8,521 bases of DNA from Verrucomicrobia bacterium TMED56 (lineage in GTDB: Bacteria; Verrucomicrobiota; Verrucomicrobiia; Opitutales; Seribacteraceae), in NCBI GenBank assembly GCA_002167265.1, contig NHDJ01000121.1:1-8521 (forward strand), read 5' to 3'. Position 1 is the first letter of the stretch; each line of letters opens with the position of its first letter. The notes under the pieces are model-generated. The model was not told where the DNA came from. It searched no databases and saw nothing but the letters and a program-made list of their open reading frames with translations. Position numbers and translations under genes: made by a program. Below are positions 1 to 8,345 of the stretch, piece after piece.

Positions 1-2897
1 CCGAGTTGATTATGGATTGGCAGGCAGGGAAATTGCCCGAGTCGCATAATCGATGGCAGGGTATAATTTGGAAAGCTTTGCGGGAGTCTTTTTCGACGCA
101 ATCACTACCTGAAATAGTCCACCGACTCAATCAGATGGATCAACCATTGAAAAGAGGTATCCTCCCAGAAAGGTTGTCAGTCTTTGGTATCTCCACGCTG
201 CCTCCAATTTTCCTTGATGTTCTACACGCTTACGGACGATTTTGTCCCTTGCGTGTATATGCTTTGCAACCCGCACCGGTAATGTGGGGGGAAGTGGAGT
301 CAGAAAAAAGTATTCAAAAAAAATGGAAAAAAAGAGCCTTGAAAAGGGCTCAGTCATTGGGTGAACGACAGGTTGATGAGGCTGACCTCAGTGAAGAGCA
401 CGGAAATCCCCTGATTGGGTCCTTAGGCAAGACGGGAAGAGAGTTTTTTAATCTTCTTGTGGATAGAGATGCTCATGACCACCCATTGAAATTCAGGGAA
501 CCGACTGGAGATTCGGTCCTTGCCCGTTTGCAAAGATGGACCTTTGAAGTTTTTTCCAGGCATCCAGAGACGAGAAAACCTCTAGTGGATAATGACGAGT
601 CCATCGTTATAAATAGTTGTCACAGTCCCATGCGTGAATCCGAAGTGTTAAGGGATTATCTGCTTCGCCGTTTGGCTGATGATCCGACCCTGCGCCCTCG
701 TGATATCTTAGTTATGATGCCAGACCCGGAGGGGTATGCTCCCTACTTGCGTGCCACTTTTGGAGGTATGGAAGAAGGTATGCCAGATTATTTTCCTTAT
801 TCTATTGTCGATCGAGAACCCAGAAAGGAAAGTCAACTGGTAGACTGTTTTTTTAATCTACTGGAATTCTTTGAAGGGCGAGCCACAAACAGAGAGGTTC
901 TAGACTTGTTGGATTCAACTGTTTTTCGGGCAAAGTTCGAGCTAGAGGATGAGGATATAAATTCTTTTCGTGACTGGATACGAGACTGCCATGCTCATTG
1001 GGGATTAAATGGGGAACATCGCGAGCGATTTGGTTCTGTCAACTCGAATGAGCACACATGGCGGCATGCTTTAGACCGCATGGCTCTAGGTTTTTGCATG
1101 CGTTCCAATGGCGATAGAATTTGGGAAGAAATATTACCTTTCGATGAGATTGAGGGAGAAAATGCCTTGCGGTTCGGCAAGTTATTCAAGGTGATGGAAT
1201 CACTGACCAAGCTGGAGGAAGTTGCAGCGAAAGAGAAAAGTCTTAAAGGTTGGGCTGAGTATTTAAGTGAACTAACCGAACTTTTTTTCCCGGAAAACAA
1301 TGAAACTTTGATGGATCGCAGGCGAGTGCAGAAAGCGATTCGCGACCTGCAGGATGAGTATTCCAAACTTGCGGCGAAGTCATTGGTTCCTTTGCGTGTT
1401 ATTCGCTATCATTTGAGCAATGTTCTGGTTATTGGAACATCTCAGGGACAATTCCTCACATCTGGCGTAACCTTTTGTGGATTACGACCTATGAGAAGTG
1501 TGAATGCCAGAGTGATATGTATGATAGGAATGAACGAAGGGTCATTTCCCCGTCAAAATTCTCGTCCAAGCTTCGACTTGTCAGGCATGCGGAAACCTGG
1601 AGACCGTTCCGCAAGAGAAGATGACCGCTATCTTTTTCTCGAGACGATTTGGTGTGCCCTTGAACACCTTTACATTAGCTATGTCGGGCAATCGATTCAT
1701 CAAAATCAAAAAATTCCACCCTCTGTGGTAGTTAATGAATTACTTGATGGCTTGGACAAATTAGTGGATTTCGGGGATAAAGATGGAAAGCACCGTAAGG
1801 CCAGAAACGAACTCATATGCTTTCAAACCCTGCATCCTTTCGCAAAGGAGAATTTCATAGGTGGTAAAATTAAACATTCCTTCTCCGCGGATAATTTAGT
1901 GGCATCCAAAGCATTACTGAAACCGGACGAGGATACACCTCCTTTTGTATCCGGAAAAATGTCAGAATTGAATGAGTGTTTGACCGAATTGAAGATGGAG
2001 GAATTAATCCGCTTTTTCATTTCGCCGGCTCAGGCATTTCTTAAGCAGAGCTTGGGAATGAGTCTGTTTGACGAGAATCCTCCTCCCGACGATTACGAGC
2101 CTTTGGGACTGGGAGGTTTGGAGCAGTATGTGATCAAGGACCGGTTATTGGGAATTGCTCTGGAGTTGGAGGAAAAAACAGATCTCTTTGCATTGGAAAA
2201 AGCCCGGGGTAGTCTTCCTCCAGGAAGTTTGGGGGAGGTGTGGTTTAATGAGGCGAACCGGGAAGTTGATAAGTTCCTCCTTCAGTGGGGTGACCAGTTA
2301 AGAGGTGAGAAAGATGAAGCAGAAACTTTTGATCTTGAATTCAATGGTATCAGATTACAGGGAGAGATGGGTCCATTCGTTAATGGCAGGCAGATTCTTT
2401 ATCGGTGTGTCGATGAGATTAAGGGCAAGGATCGTCTTAAAATGTGGATAAGGCATTTGTTTGTCTCAGCATTTGGTAAGCACGAAGGAGTGGAGACAAG
2501 TTTTTATTCCTCGGAGAAAAAAGCTTACAACATGAAACCTGTGGGGAGAGAATTCTCTCGGGAAAGGATCAAGGATTTAATTGATCTTTATAAAAGGGGA
2601 ATGATCCAACCCCTGCCTTTCTTTGCGGAGTCATCTTTTGCCTTTCAGAGTGAATTACCCTTTTCCAAGGAAGGAAATCAAAGTAACGCAGATGAACACC
2701 TGGCGAAGGCATTGATCAAGGCAAAGGTAAAGTGGTATCCCGGCAAATACAATAGCGGTGCTGAAAGTGAGAGTTCTGCGAATAAATTGTGTTTCCGTAC
2801 AGAGCCTTTCGAGGATCCAGATTTTCAGAAATTGGCAGGTGAAATCTATGGACCTATGCTTGGGGTAATTTATAAACAAGAGAATGAAGGGGAATGA
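1..2897 (+). CDS. recC: RecBCD enzyme subunit RecC, 5'-truncated by the window edge
   Basis: RecC is the scaffold of the RecBCD helicase-nuclease: it splits the duplex, channels the single strands to RecB and RecD, and scans the 3' strand for Chi. The frame is open from the first base (first full codon at 3), and the first possible start, TTG at 6, is internal: it falls near E. coli residue 145, so about 145 residues lie upstream. Numbering from that TTG, family-conserved blocks include CHSPMRESEVL (205-215; E. coli CHSPQREVEVL), RPMRSVNARV (494-503), GMNEGSFPRQ (508-517), PGDRSAREDDRYLFLE (531-546), and the C-terminal nuclease-like domain starting around EELIRFFISPAQAF (665-678), which as usual for RecC lacks nuclease residues. 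About 963 visible residues against about 978 in the matching part of E. coli RecC. Its stop overlaps the recB start by 4 bases. Identity is very secure; only the N-terminus is unseen. Confidence 0.96.
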   Translation, partial: ELIMDWQAGKLPESHNRWQGIIWKALRESFSTQSLPEIVHRLNQMDQPLKRGILPERLSVFGISTLPPIFLDVLHAYGRFCPLRVYALQPAPVMWGEVESEKSIQKKWKKRALKRAQSLGERQVDEADLSEEHGNPLIGSLGKTGREFFNLLVDRDAHDHPLKFREPTGDSVLARLQRWTFEVFSRHPETRKPLVDNDESIVINSCHSPMRESEVLRDYLLRRLADDPTLRPRDILVMMPDPEGYAPYLRATFGGMEEGMPDYFPYSIVDREPRKESQLVDCFFNLLEFFEGRATNREVLDLLDSTVFRAKFELEDEDINSFRDWIRDCHAHWGLNGEHRERFGSVNSNEHTWRHALDRMALGFCMRSNGDRIWEEILPFDEIEGENALRFGKLFKVMESLTKLEEVAAKEKSLKGWAEYLSELTELFFPENNETLMDRRRVQKAIRDLQDEYSKLAAKSLVPLRVIRYHLSNVLVIGTSQGQFLTSGVTFCGLRPMRSVNARVICMIGMNEGSFPRQNSRPSFDLSGMRKPGDRSAREDDRYLFLETIWCALEHLYISYVGQSIHQNQKIPPSVVVNELLDGLDKLVDFGDKDGKHRKARNELICFQTLHPFAKENFIGGKIKHSFSADNLVASKALLKPDEDTPPFVSGKMSELNECLTELKMEELIRFFISPAQAFLKQSLGMSLFDENPPPDDYEPLGLGGLEQYVIKDRLLGIALELEEKTDLFALEKARGSLPPGSLGEVWFNEANREVDKFLLQWGDQLRGEKDEAETFDLEFNGIRLQGEMGPFVNGRQILYRCVDEIKGKDRLKMWIRHLFVSAFGKHEGVETSFYSSEKKAYNMKPVGREFSRERIKDLIDLYKRGMIQPLPFFAESSFAFQSELPFSKEGNQSNADEHLAKALIKAKVKWYPGKYNSGAESESSANKLCFRTEPFEDPDFQKLAGEIYGPMLGVIYKQENEGE
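2878..2893 (+). promoter_or_regulatory. Ribosome binding site for recB inside the end of recC
   Basis: A purine-rich run (AAGAGAATGAAGGGGA) directly precedes the recB ATG at 2894. The best Shine-Dalgarno match, AAGG at 2887-2890, sits only 3 bases from the ATG, closer than usual; the AAGAGA at 2878-2883 is 10 bases away and could serve instead. It overlaps the last codons of recC, so terminating recC ribosomes would keep it accessible. This supports the 2894 start. Confidence 0.6.
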
Positions 2898-5800
2898 GCA
2901 AGCTTTCTTCATTCAATTGTTCTGTCACCGAATTGGATAAGGGAGTCACTCTTCTGGAAGCAAGTGCGGGTACGGGTAAAACATATGCTTTAGCTCGTAT
3001 CTTTTTGCGACTTGTAGCTGAGAAGGGAGTGGAAGTAGGAAAAATCCTCACGGTTACCTTTACCTCAACCGCAACAGAAGAATTACGTGACCGGATTCGA
3101 TCACTACTTGTAGAAGCCCATGAAACCTTGATTGAAGAGAAAAAAGAAAAAGAGGACCCAACTTTTTCAAGACTGCGAGATTTGCCTGAAGTAACCAGGC
3201 AGGAATGTATTCAACGGATCAAACTGGCGATCACCTGCTTTGACGAAGCCAATATCAGTACGATTCACGGATTTTGTAACCGCGTTCTCACCGAAAATTC
3301 ATTCGAGACTCAATCGCTCTTTGATGCCAAACTTGAAGAGGCTTCAAAAGCAATGACTTTGGAGGGAGTTCGGGAATATTGGCGTGAGAAATTTGCGACG
3401 CTTGATCCTTTGATCGCCGCCGCTTCTTCCAGTAAAAAGATTAATCCCGAAGAAATGGCTGATTTTTTCAATGCCTTACCAAGAACTCAGAAATATGAAC
3501 TTGGTTTTGATGAAAAAGTAGATGCTCATGATGTGGCTCTATCCTTGATTGCTGCCTTCGATTGCTTGAAGGATTCGTGGAATAAAGGTCGCGAGGATTA
3601 TGCTGATTATGTCACTACCTGTCTCGCTAAGAACGCACGAGCCAAAACCCATCTTCAGAATCATTTGAGTATTCTGAATGATACTCTGTTAAATGATCAG
3701 CCTTCCCCCTCAGGTATTGAAGTTCTTGATCAGGTTAGAGCATTGAACCTGAAACCCAAGAAGGACTTTATTGACAGGAATAAACCGACTTTTTCAAAGG
3801 ATGCGGATCAATTTTGTTCAGTTTTGGATATTTTTGGCTCTGCGGTTCGAGTCGACTGTATAAAGTATTTAGAAAAAAGGATCGATGATTGGAAAGCGAG
3901 TAGAGGGCTTCTCTTTTTTGATGACTTATTGAGTCTTACTGCCAAGGCAATAACCAGTCAGGACAGATATGGTAGAGCATTGCGTGAGGGATTAAGTGAA
4001 TCCATTGATGCTGCTTTGATCGATGAATTTCAGGACACCGATCCTGTACAGTTTGAGATTTTTAAGGAATTGTTCGGGAAGTCTGAAAAACATTGGCTTT
4101 ATCTAATTGGAGATCCCAAACAGTCAATCTATCGATTTCGTGGTGCAGACTTGGAAGCATACTTCGCCTTTGCCAAAAGCACCCGAGCTAAGAAATATTC
4201 TCTTGATACGAATTATCGGACAGTCACACCTTTAGTTAGGTCAATTAATGCCTTCTTTGATAACTCTGTTGATCCTTTCCTTCATCCTGAGCTTGCTTTT
4301 GTTCCGGTTAATCCTGATTTCGGGGGAGAAGCAGACGAGAAAAAAACCTACAGGGAGGACGGAGAAATTAAGCCTGCGTTTCTTATTCGGGAAATGGATT
4401 GGGTAAAAGAAAAAAAACCTGCCGTGCCACTTATCAGGCGGGCGATTCAAAAGGATATGACCAATGAGATTCATCACCTTTTGAATAAGGGAACGATTGG
4501 AGGAAAGAAGGTTCAGGCAAAAGATATCGCGGTTTTGGTTAGGAGTAATCCTCAGGCACTCAAGCTTTGGCAGTATTTTCGGAATAGGGGATTATCCACG
4601 GTTGTTTTTTCAGATATCAGTCTTTTCAATACTCCGGAAGCTAGGGAAATTCTTTGGGTAATGGAAGGTTTGGTTAATGTGCGAAGTGAAAGCTCGATTA
4701 AGCGAGCCCTGGCCACCGGATTGCTTGGTATGACAAGCCAAGATTTTCAACACTGGCAAGATCAGCCTGAAAAATGGGACGATTGGATTGGGTTGTTTAG
4801 GGAGCATCAAGAAATTTGGCGGAAGAAGGGGATTTATGTAGCTCTGCGTGAATTATTCAGGACGACCCGGGCGATTCCTAAAAATCTCAAGCGACCAGAT
4901 GGCGAGCGTAGAGTAACCAATTTTCTTCACCTTACTGAAGTCCTTCATCAAGCAAGCTCAAGCAGCCCCATATCTCCTTCCTCTTTGGTCGTTTGGCTAA
5001 GGACGAAAATGGCACAGAATGAGACAGCAACAGACGAATATCAACTCCGCCTAGAATCGCAGTCTGCTTCGATTCGTATATTGACCGTTCACAAGTCGAA
5101 GGGATTGGAATATCCAATTGTCTTTCTCCCTGAACATTTTTTCCCCCCAAGTCAGAACGGCAAGGAAATTACCTATCATGGGAAAGACGGAAAACTTACA
5201 GTTGATCTCAAAAAGACTGCCCATGAAGATGCCAAGTCGCTATGGAAAAGGGAAGAAGAACAGGAGGATGCCCGTGTTCTTTATGTCGCCTTAACCAGAT
5301 CAGCTTCCCGATGTTATGTTTATCATGCTCCAGATGATTTTTCTGAAAAATCCCAGATTCCTGCACAAGTCAATGTTATGAGATCTTGGGGTTCAAAAAG
5401 TTGCACGGAGGAGTCAACTGGAACTGGCTCCTGTAATGATTTGCCCGGTGAGAATGGTGAGCGGTTAATGAACGGTTTAAAAGAGTCATTCGATTATCGG
5501 AAGTTCTCTTCCAATCCAATGGAAATAGAAGGAAATCAAACTTCTATGGCGAGTGATGATTTTTCCGAGATGAAAGCAAGAACTTGGGACAAATCCCGCA
5601 AATTACCCAGGGGTAAGATTGTGGATTCTTTCAGCGGATTATCCAGGCAGGTCGGATTTAATGGGCACGATTTCGATGGCATTGCTGAGGGAAAAGATAT
5701 GCAGGAGGATTTTCTTGGGATTGAAAAGACTCCGATATTCAATTTTCCAGCGGGAGCCAATGCAGGAAGTTTCATGCATGAAGTATTTGAGCATCTCGAG

Positions 5801-6454
5801 TTTTCGGATTCCTCAAATTGGAAGAGTCTAATTCGAGAAAAGTTGAAGGACTACTATTATGATCCACAAAGATGGACAGCACCAATTCTATCTATGATTG
5901 AGCAGGTAATGAGTACAGATTTGGAGCCCGGTTTTTGTCTAAAGAAATTGGCAAGGAGTGATCGCCTTGAAGAGATGGAGTTTCACTTTCCCATGGTTCC
6001 GGGTTTCCTTCCGGAGCTTGCTGGTTCACTTCCAAAAAGTTCGGTCTTGCGAAAATATCTTAGTAGACTAAAGGGAGATGATTTTCTTCGAATTGAGGAG
6101 AATGGATACCTCAATGGTCTGGTGGACTTAATTTTCAGGACAAATGAAAAATACTACATTGTCGACTGGAAATCGAATATCCTTGGTGGATTTCCTGAGG
6201 GTTTCGGCCACAGTGAAATTGAAAAGGAAATGTTCTCGCATCATTATGTACTTCAATATCACCTGTATGTATTAGCAACCCATCTCTTCTTAAGTGGTCG
6301 GATGGAAGACTATTCATATGAAAGAAACTTTGGAGGAGTTTACTACCTGTTCGTTCGTGGAATGAAAGTTGGTACCGGTCAAGGAATCTATTTTGATCTG
6401 CCAGACTTTGAGACAATCCAAGCGATGGAAAACTTTCTTGTCCCAAAAACATGA
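2894..6454 (+). CDS. recB: RecBCD enzyme subunit RecB, helicase-nuclease (complete, 1186 aa)
   Basis: RecB is the 3'-5' SF1A (UvrD-like) helicase and the only nuclease of RecBCD, acting in the cytoplasm on double-strand ends and loading RecA after Chi. Motifs in order: Walker A AGTGKT (25-30; K29 matches the well-known K29 of E. coli), motif Ia VTFTSTATEEL (54-64), STIHGFC (122-128), motif II IDEFQDTD (376-383), motif III GDPKQSIYRFRGAD (406-419), motif IV LDTNYRT (437-443), motif V LTVHKSKGLEYP (730-741), motif VI LYVALTRS (796-803). A weakly conserved linker (about 810-945) leads to the nuclease domain: GANAGSFMHEVFEHLEF with H962, GLVDLIF with D1078, VDWKSN with D1091 and K1093, and LQYHLY (1120-1125). 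These match E. coli H956, D1067, D1080 and K1082. Length is normal (E. coli 1180). The ATG overlaps recC's stop and the recD ATG overlaps its own stop. Identification is secure. Confidence 0.98.
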   Translation: MSKLSSFNCSVTELDKGVTLLEASAGTGKTYALARIFLRLVAEKGVEVGKILTVTFTSTATEELRDRIRSLLVEAHETLIEEKKEKEDPTFSRLRDLPEVTRQECIQRIKLAITCFDEANISTIHGFCNRVLTENSFETQSLFDAKLEEASKAMTLEGVREYWREKFATLDPLIAAASSSKKINPEEMADFFNALPRTQKYELGFDEKVDAHDVALSLIAAFDCLKDSWNKGREDYADYVTTCLAKNARAKTHLQNHLSILNDTLLNDQPSPSGIEVLDQVRALNLKPKKDFIDRNKPTFSKDADQFCSVLDIFGSAVRVDCIKYLEKRIDDWKASRGLLFFDDLLSLTAKAITSQDRYGRALREGLSESIDAALIDEFQDTDPVQFEIFKELFGKSEKHWLYLIGDPKQSIYRFRGADLEAYFAFAKSTRAKKYSLDTNYRTVTPLVRSINAFFDNSVDPFLHPELAFVPVNPDFGGEADEKKTYREDGEIKPAFLIREMDWVKEKKPAVPLIRRAIQKDMTNEIHHLLNKGTIGGKKVQAKDIAVLVRSNPQALKLWQYFRNRGLSTVVFSDISLFNTPEAREILWVMEGLVNVRSESSIKRALATGLLGMTSQDFQHWQDQPEKWDDWIGLFREHQEIWRKKGIYVALRELFRTTRAIPKNLKRPDGERRVTNFLHLTEVLHQASSSSPISPSSLVVWLRTKMAQNETATDEYQLRLESQSASIRILTVHKSKGLEYPIVFLPEHFFPPSQNGKEITYHGKDGKLTVDLKKTAHEDAKSLWKREEEQEDARVLYVALTRSASRCYVYHAPDDFSEKSQIPAQVNVMRSWGSKSCTEESTGTGSCNDLPGENGERLMNGLKESFDYRKFSSNPMEIEGNQTSMASDDFSEMKARTWDKSRKLPRGKIVDSFSGLSRQVGFNGHDFDGIAEGKDMQEDFLGIEKTPIFNFPAGANAGSFMHEVFEHLEFSDSSNWKSLIREKLKDYYYDPQRWTAPILSMIEQVMSTDLEPGFCLKKLARSDRLEEMEFHFPMVPGFLPELAGSLPKSSVLRKYLSRLKGDDFLRIEENGYLNGLVDLIFRTNEKYYIVDWKSNILGGFPEGFGHSEIEKEMFSHHYVLQYHLYVLATHLFLSGRMEDYSYERNFGGVYYLFVRGMKVGTGQGIYFDLPDFETIQAMENFLVPKT
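6451..6454 (+). promoter_or_regulatory. ATGA stop/start overlap coupling recB to recD
   Basis: The recD ATG (6451-6453) overlaps the recB TGA (6452-6454). The 20 bases before it (ending TCTTGTCCCAAAAAC) contain no Shine-Dalgarno-like purine block, so recD translation probably relies on ribosomes finishing recB. This is an inference; it would keep RecD output tied to RecB output. Confidence 0.55.
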
Positions 6455-8079
6455 ACAGTAATTTGGAAATTGAAAAAGATTGGAAGTTGTCATCTTTGGC
6501 AGGTTCTATCTATTCGTTCTTTGTCAGGAAATTTGATGGTGAACAGGGTACAGCCTTGGCCCAATTAGCCCGCGAACTGGTTATGCAAACCGGAAATGGA
6601 TCTAGTCACCTTGTCTCGGAGCAGGCAGAAGTAATCTATAAAGACTGGTCTTCTCTTCCTGCAGTGGGGAGAGAGGACGACATTCACCCACTTGTTCGAA
6701 CCATCGATAATAAGCTATATTTCCGCAGGTTCTTCGAGTATGAGAAAAAGGTGGCTGTGGTTCTTGCGAAGCGTGTGGAGAACCAGGGAAATGAATCATC
6801 TGCCCAACTGGGTATGGCAGTTTTTGATTCACTGGACGAACAGCAAAAGATAGCAGTTCAAACTGCTTTGCAAAAAGATTTGCTTTTACTCACAGGGGGT
6901 CCCGGAACAGGAAAGACCCGTACTATCGTGAGTATTCTGCTGGCCCAGTTACTCAACAAACCAAATACGCGAATTGCATTGGCTGCACCCACAGGTAAAG
7001 CAGCCTTTAGAATGAGGCAGTCAATTCTTAGTGCGATCAACTCTTTTGAAATAGAGGATTCCATCCGTTCCGCATTATTTGATTGTTCACGATCAACTAC
7101 CCTGCATCGTCTGTTGGGGTCGAAATTAGGCTCAGTTGACTTTCGCCGAAATGAGCAAAATCCTTTGCCTCATGACATGGTGATTGTGGACGAGGCTTCG
7201 ATGGTCGATTTACCTTTAATGGCGAAGCTTTGTGCATCTCTTCGGGAAGAGAGTAAGCTTGTCTTGGTCGGAGATGCAGATCAACTTGCACCCGTTCATG
7301 GAGGAGCGGTGTTCAGCGGGTTGGTCAAGGCATCGGTTTCAGACAAGGAGCTTTCTGATAACCTCGTACGATTGTCGGTAAACCACAGGCGCTCACAAAG
7401 TCCTACGGCTTCAGTTTTAGGTGATCTATGCGATGCGATTCGTGACGGTAGATCAAATGATGCGATGGAATTTGTCCATACCGATACAGATCATATAAGT
7501 TTGTTCGATAAATTGGATGACACGTCCATAGACCAATTCATTCTTGAAGGTTTTGACAATCTTGCGAATTCTAAATCACCAGACCGGGCTCTTTCTGCAC
7601 TGGCAGATTTTCGTATACTTTGTCCACATAATCAAGGGATATACGGTGTGGAAAACTGGAACAGACGGGCCGAGGGTTTACTACCATCGGGTAAATTGAT
7701 TCCCAGTCCGGTTGTGATCGGGGTAAACGATTATACGGTTGGTTTGTTTAACGGGGATGATGGTGTAAGAGTCGGAAAAAGTACTTATTTTTGGGCGGAG
7801 GAAGGCACGAGAGAAGTGGCTCATTCAAGGCTGCCCAGTCACCAACTCGGCTATGCAACTTCAATTCACCGAAGTCAAGGCTCTGAATTCGATACAGTGC
7901 TGATAGTTCTGCCCCCTGCAGATGCCAGGTTGCTCACCCGTGAACTTCTCTATGTAGCAGCCAGTCGGGCAAAGCGGAGAATTATCTTACTTGGAGATAC
8001 CAAGGCATTGAAGGCTGCAGTAGAGCGAAATGAGGAATCCCGCTCAGGGATTTATGATCTGCTTAAACGATCAATGTAA
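6451..8079 (+). CDS. recD: RecBCD enzyme subunit RecD, 5'-3' helicase (complete, 542 aa)
   Basis: RecD is the SF1B 5'-3' motor of RecBCD, the faster helicase before Chi in E. coli, and is needed for full nuclease activity. Motifs: an N-terminal RecB-contacting domain (about 1-130, including LYFRRFFEYEKKVA, like E. coli LYLNRMWCNERTVA), Walker A GGPGTGKT (149-156, K155), motif Ia AAPTGKAA (178-185), STLHRLLG, motif II VDEASMVDLP (246-255), motif III GDADQLAP (274-281), motif IV NHRRS (311-315), motif V IHRSQGSEFD (472-480), motif VI YVAASRAKRR (501-510). The N-terminal match to E. coli RecD supports the start at the ATGA overlap. It is shorter than E. coli RecD (608 aa), by about 22 residues before the Walker A lysine and about 25 between motifs III and IV. 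A stand-alone RecD2 is unlikely: RecD2 proteins are usually over 700 aa with a long N-terminal region, and this one directly follows recB. Confidence 0.97.
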   Translation: MNSNLEIEKDWKLSSLAGSIYSFFVRKFDGEQGTALAQLARELVMQTGNGSSHLVSEQAEVIYKDWSSLPAVGREDDIHPLVRTIDNKLYFRRFFEYEKKVAVVLAKRVENQGNESSAQLGMAVFDSLDEQQKIAVQTALQKDLLLLTGGPGTGKTRTIVSILLAQLLNKPNTRIALAAPTGKAAFRMRQSILSAINSFEIEDSIRSALFDCSRSTTLHRLLGSKLGSVDFRRNEQNPLPHDMVIVDEASMVDLPLMAKLCASLREESKLVLVGDADQLAPVHGGAVFSGLVKASVSDKELSDNLVRLSVNHRRSQSPTASVLGDLCDAIRDGRSNDAMEFVHTDTDHISLFDKLDDTSIDQFILEGFDNLANSKSPDRALSALADFRILCPHNQGIYGVENWNRRAEGLLPSGKLIPSPVVIGVNDYTVGLFNGDDGVRVGKSTYFWAEEGTREVAHSRLPSHQLGYATSIHRSQGSEFDTVLIVLPPADARLLTRELLYVAASRAKRRIILLGDTKALKAAVERNEESRSGIYDLLKRSM

Positions 8080-8178
8080 AACTATTTTTCTGGTTTACGA
8101 ATTTTGTTTTCCCCGATCCTATTTGCTTAAGCTCCGCTATTTTTAATCGATTGAAAATTGATAGAAGGACAAGTGCAA
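8080..8178 (+). other. AT-rich spacer after recD, no convincing terminator
   Basis: This short spacer is T-rich just after the recD stop. The only hairpin I see is 7 bp (8146-8152 with 8156-8162, one G-T pair, GAA loop); it is AT-rich and followed by AGAAGG rather than a T run. GCTTAAGC at 8125-8132 is a bare 8-base palindrome. No tRNA, repeat array or clear promoter was seen. Transcription of the operon may end by another mechanism or continue further. Confidence 0.4.
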
Positions 8179-8345
8179 ATGATGAGAGTGAAACTACAGA
8201 GAGACCTCTAAAATTGGGCGATGGACCCTAGTTTTATTAACCTGACGAAGTTAGCGAATGACAAGACAGACCGACTCGAAACAGAAGTTGAAATTGAAAA
8301 TGATGCAATCTCAGTTGGTTACCTGTATGACCTATTTGCAGATTC
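8179..8345 (+). pseudogene. Possible gene relic with early in-frame stop; unrecognised
   Basis: A good ribosome binding site (AGAAGG, 8163-8168) stands 10 bases before ATGATG at 8179, but this frame reads only MMRVKLQRDL before TAA at 8209-8211. The same frame resumes and stays open from 8212 to the window end, with an ATG at 8221 giving MDPSFINLTKLANDKTDRL. From 8221 to about 8345 the codons look genuinely coding: G is the first base in about 16 of 43 codons and the product is charged (DKTDRLETEVEIEND). Beyond about 8345 the frame turns serine-rich with few G-first codons, like the antisense of a real - strand gene. It could be a 5' gene fragment broken by a nonsense mutation and a rearrangement, a small gene starting at 8221, or chance. 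I recognise no family. Confidence 0.25.

Noticed and set aside
6..14. TTG at 6 or ATG at 12 as the true start of recC
   Set aside because: The frame is open to the window edge and the first visible residues align with about residue 145 of E. coli RecC, with no ribosome binding site visible; the gene is cut by the window, not short.
127..2020. Several open frames of 65-123 codons on the - strand within recC
   Set aside because: They lie wholly inside a well-identified + strand gene, are serine/phenylalanine-rich as antisense frames usually are, and match no family I know.
5619..5831. A 70-codon + strand frame inside recB
   Set aside because: It overlaps the recB linker and nuclease-domain start in another frame; the RecB reading contains the conserved GANAGSFMHEVFEHLEF block, so this one is a shadow.
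6135..6452. A 105-codon - strand frame over the recB nuclease region
   Set aside because: The + strand here encodes the D/D-K nuclease residues and the LQYHLY motif; the antisense frame is non-homologous.
1..8079. An AddAB, or a new defence helicase-nuclease, instead of RecBCD
   Set aside because: There are three subunits, a RecC with conserved RecC-specific blocks and no nuclease residues, and a separate RecD; RecB carries the only nuclease. AddB would show a second nuclease and a cysteine-rich iron-sulfur motif, which are absent.
8146..8162. Hairpin after recD as an intrinsic terminator
   Set aside because: The stem is 7 bp, AT-rich, with one G-T pair, and is followed by AGAAGG rather than a T run; on the - strand it is also not followed by a T run.
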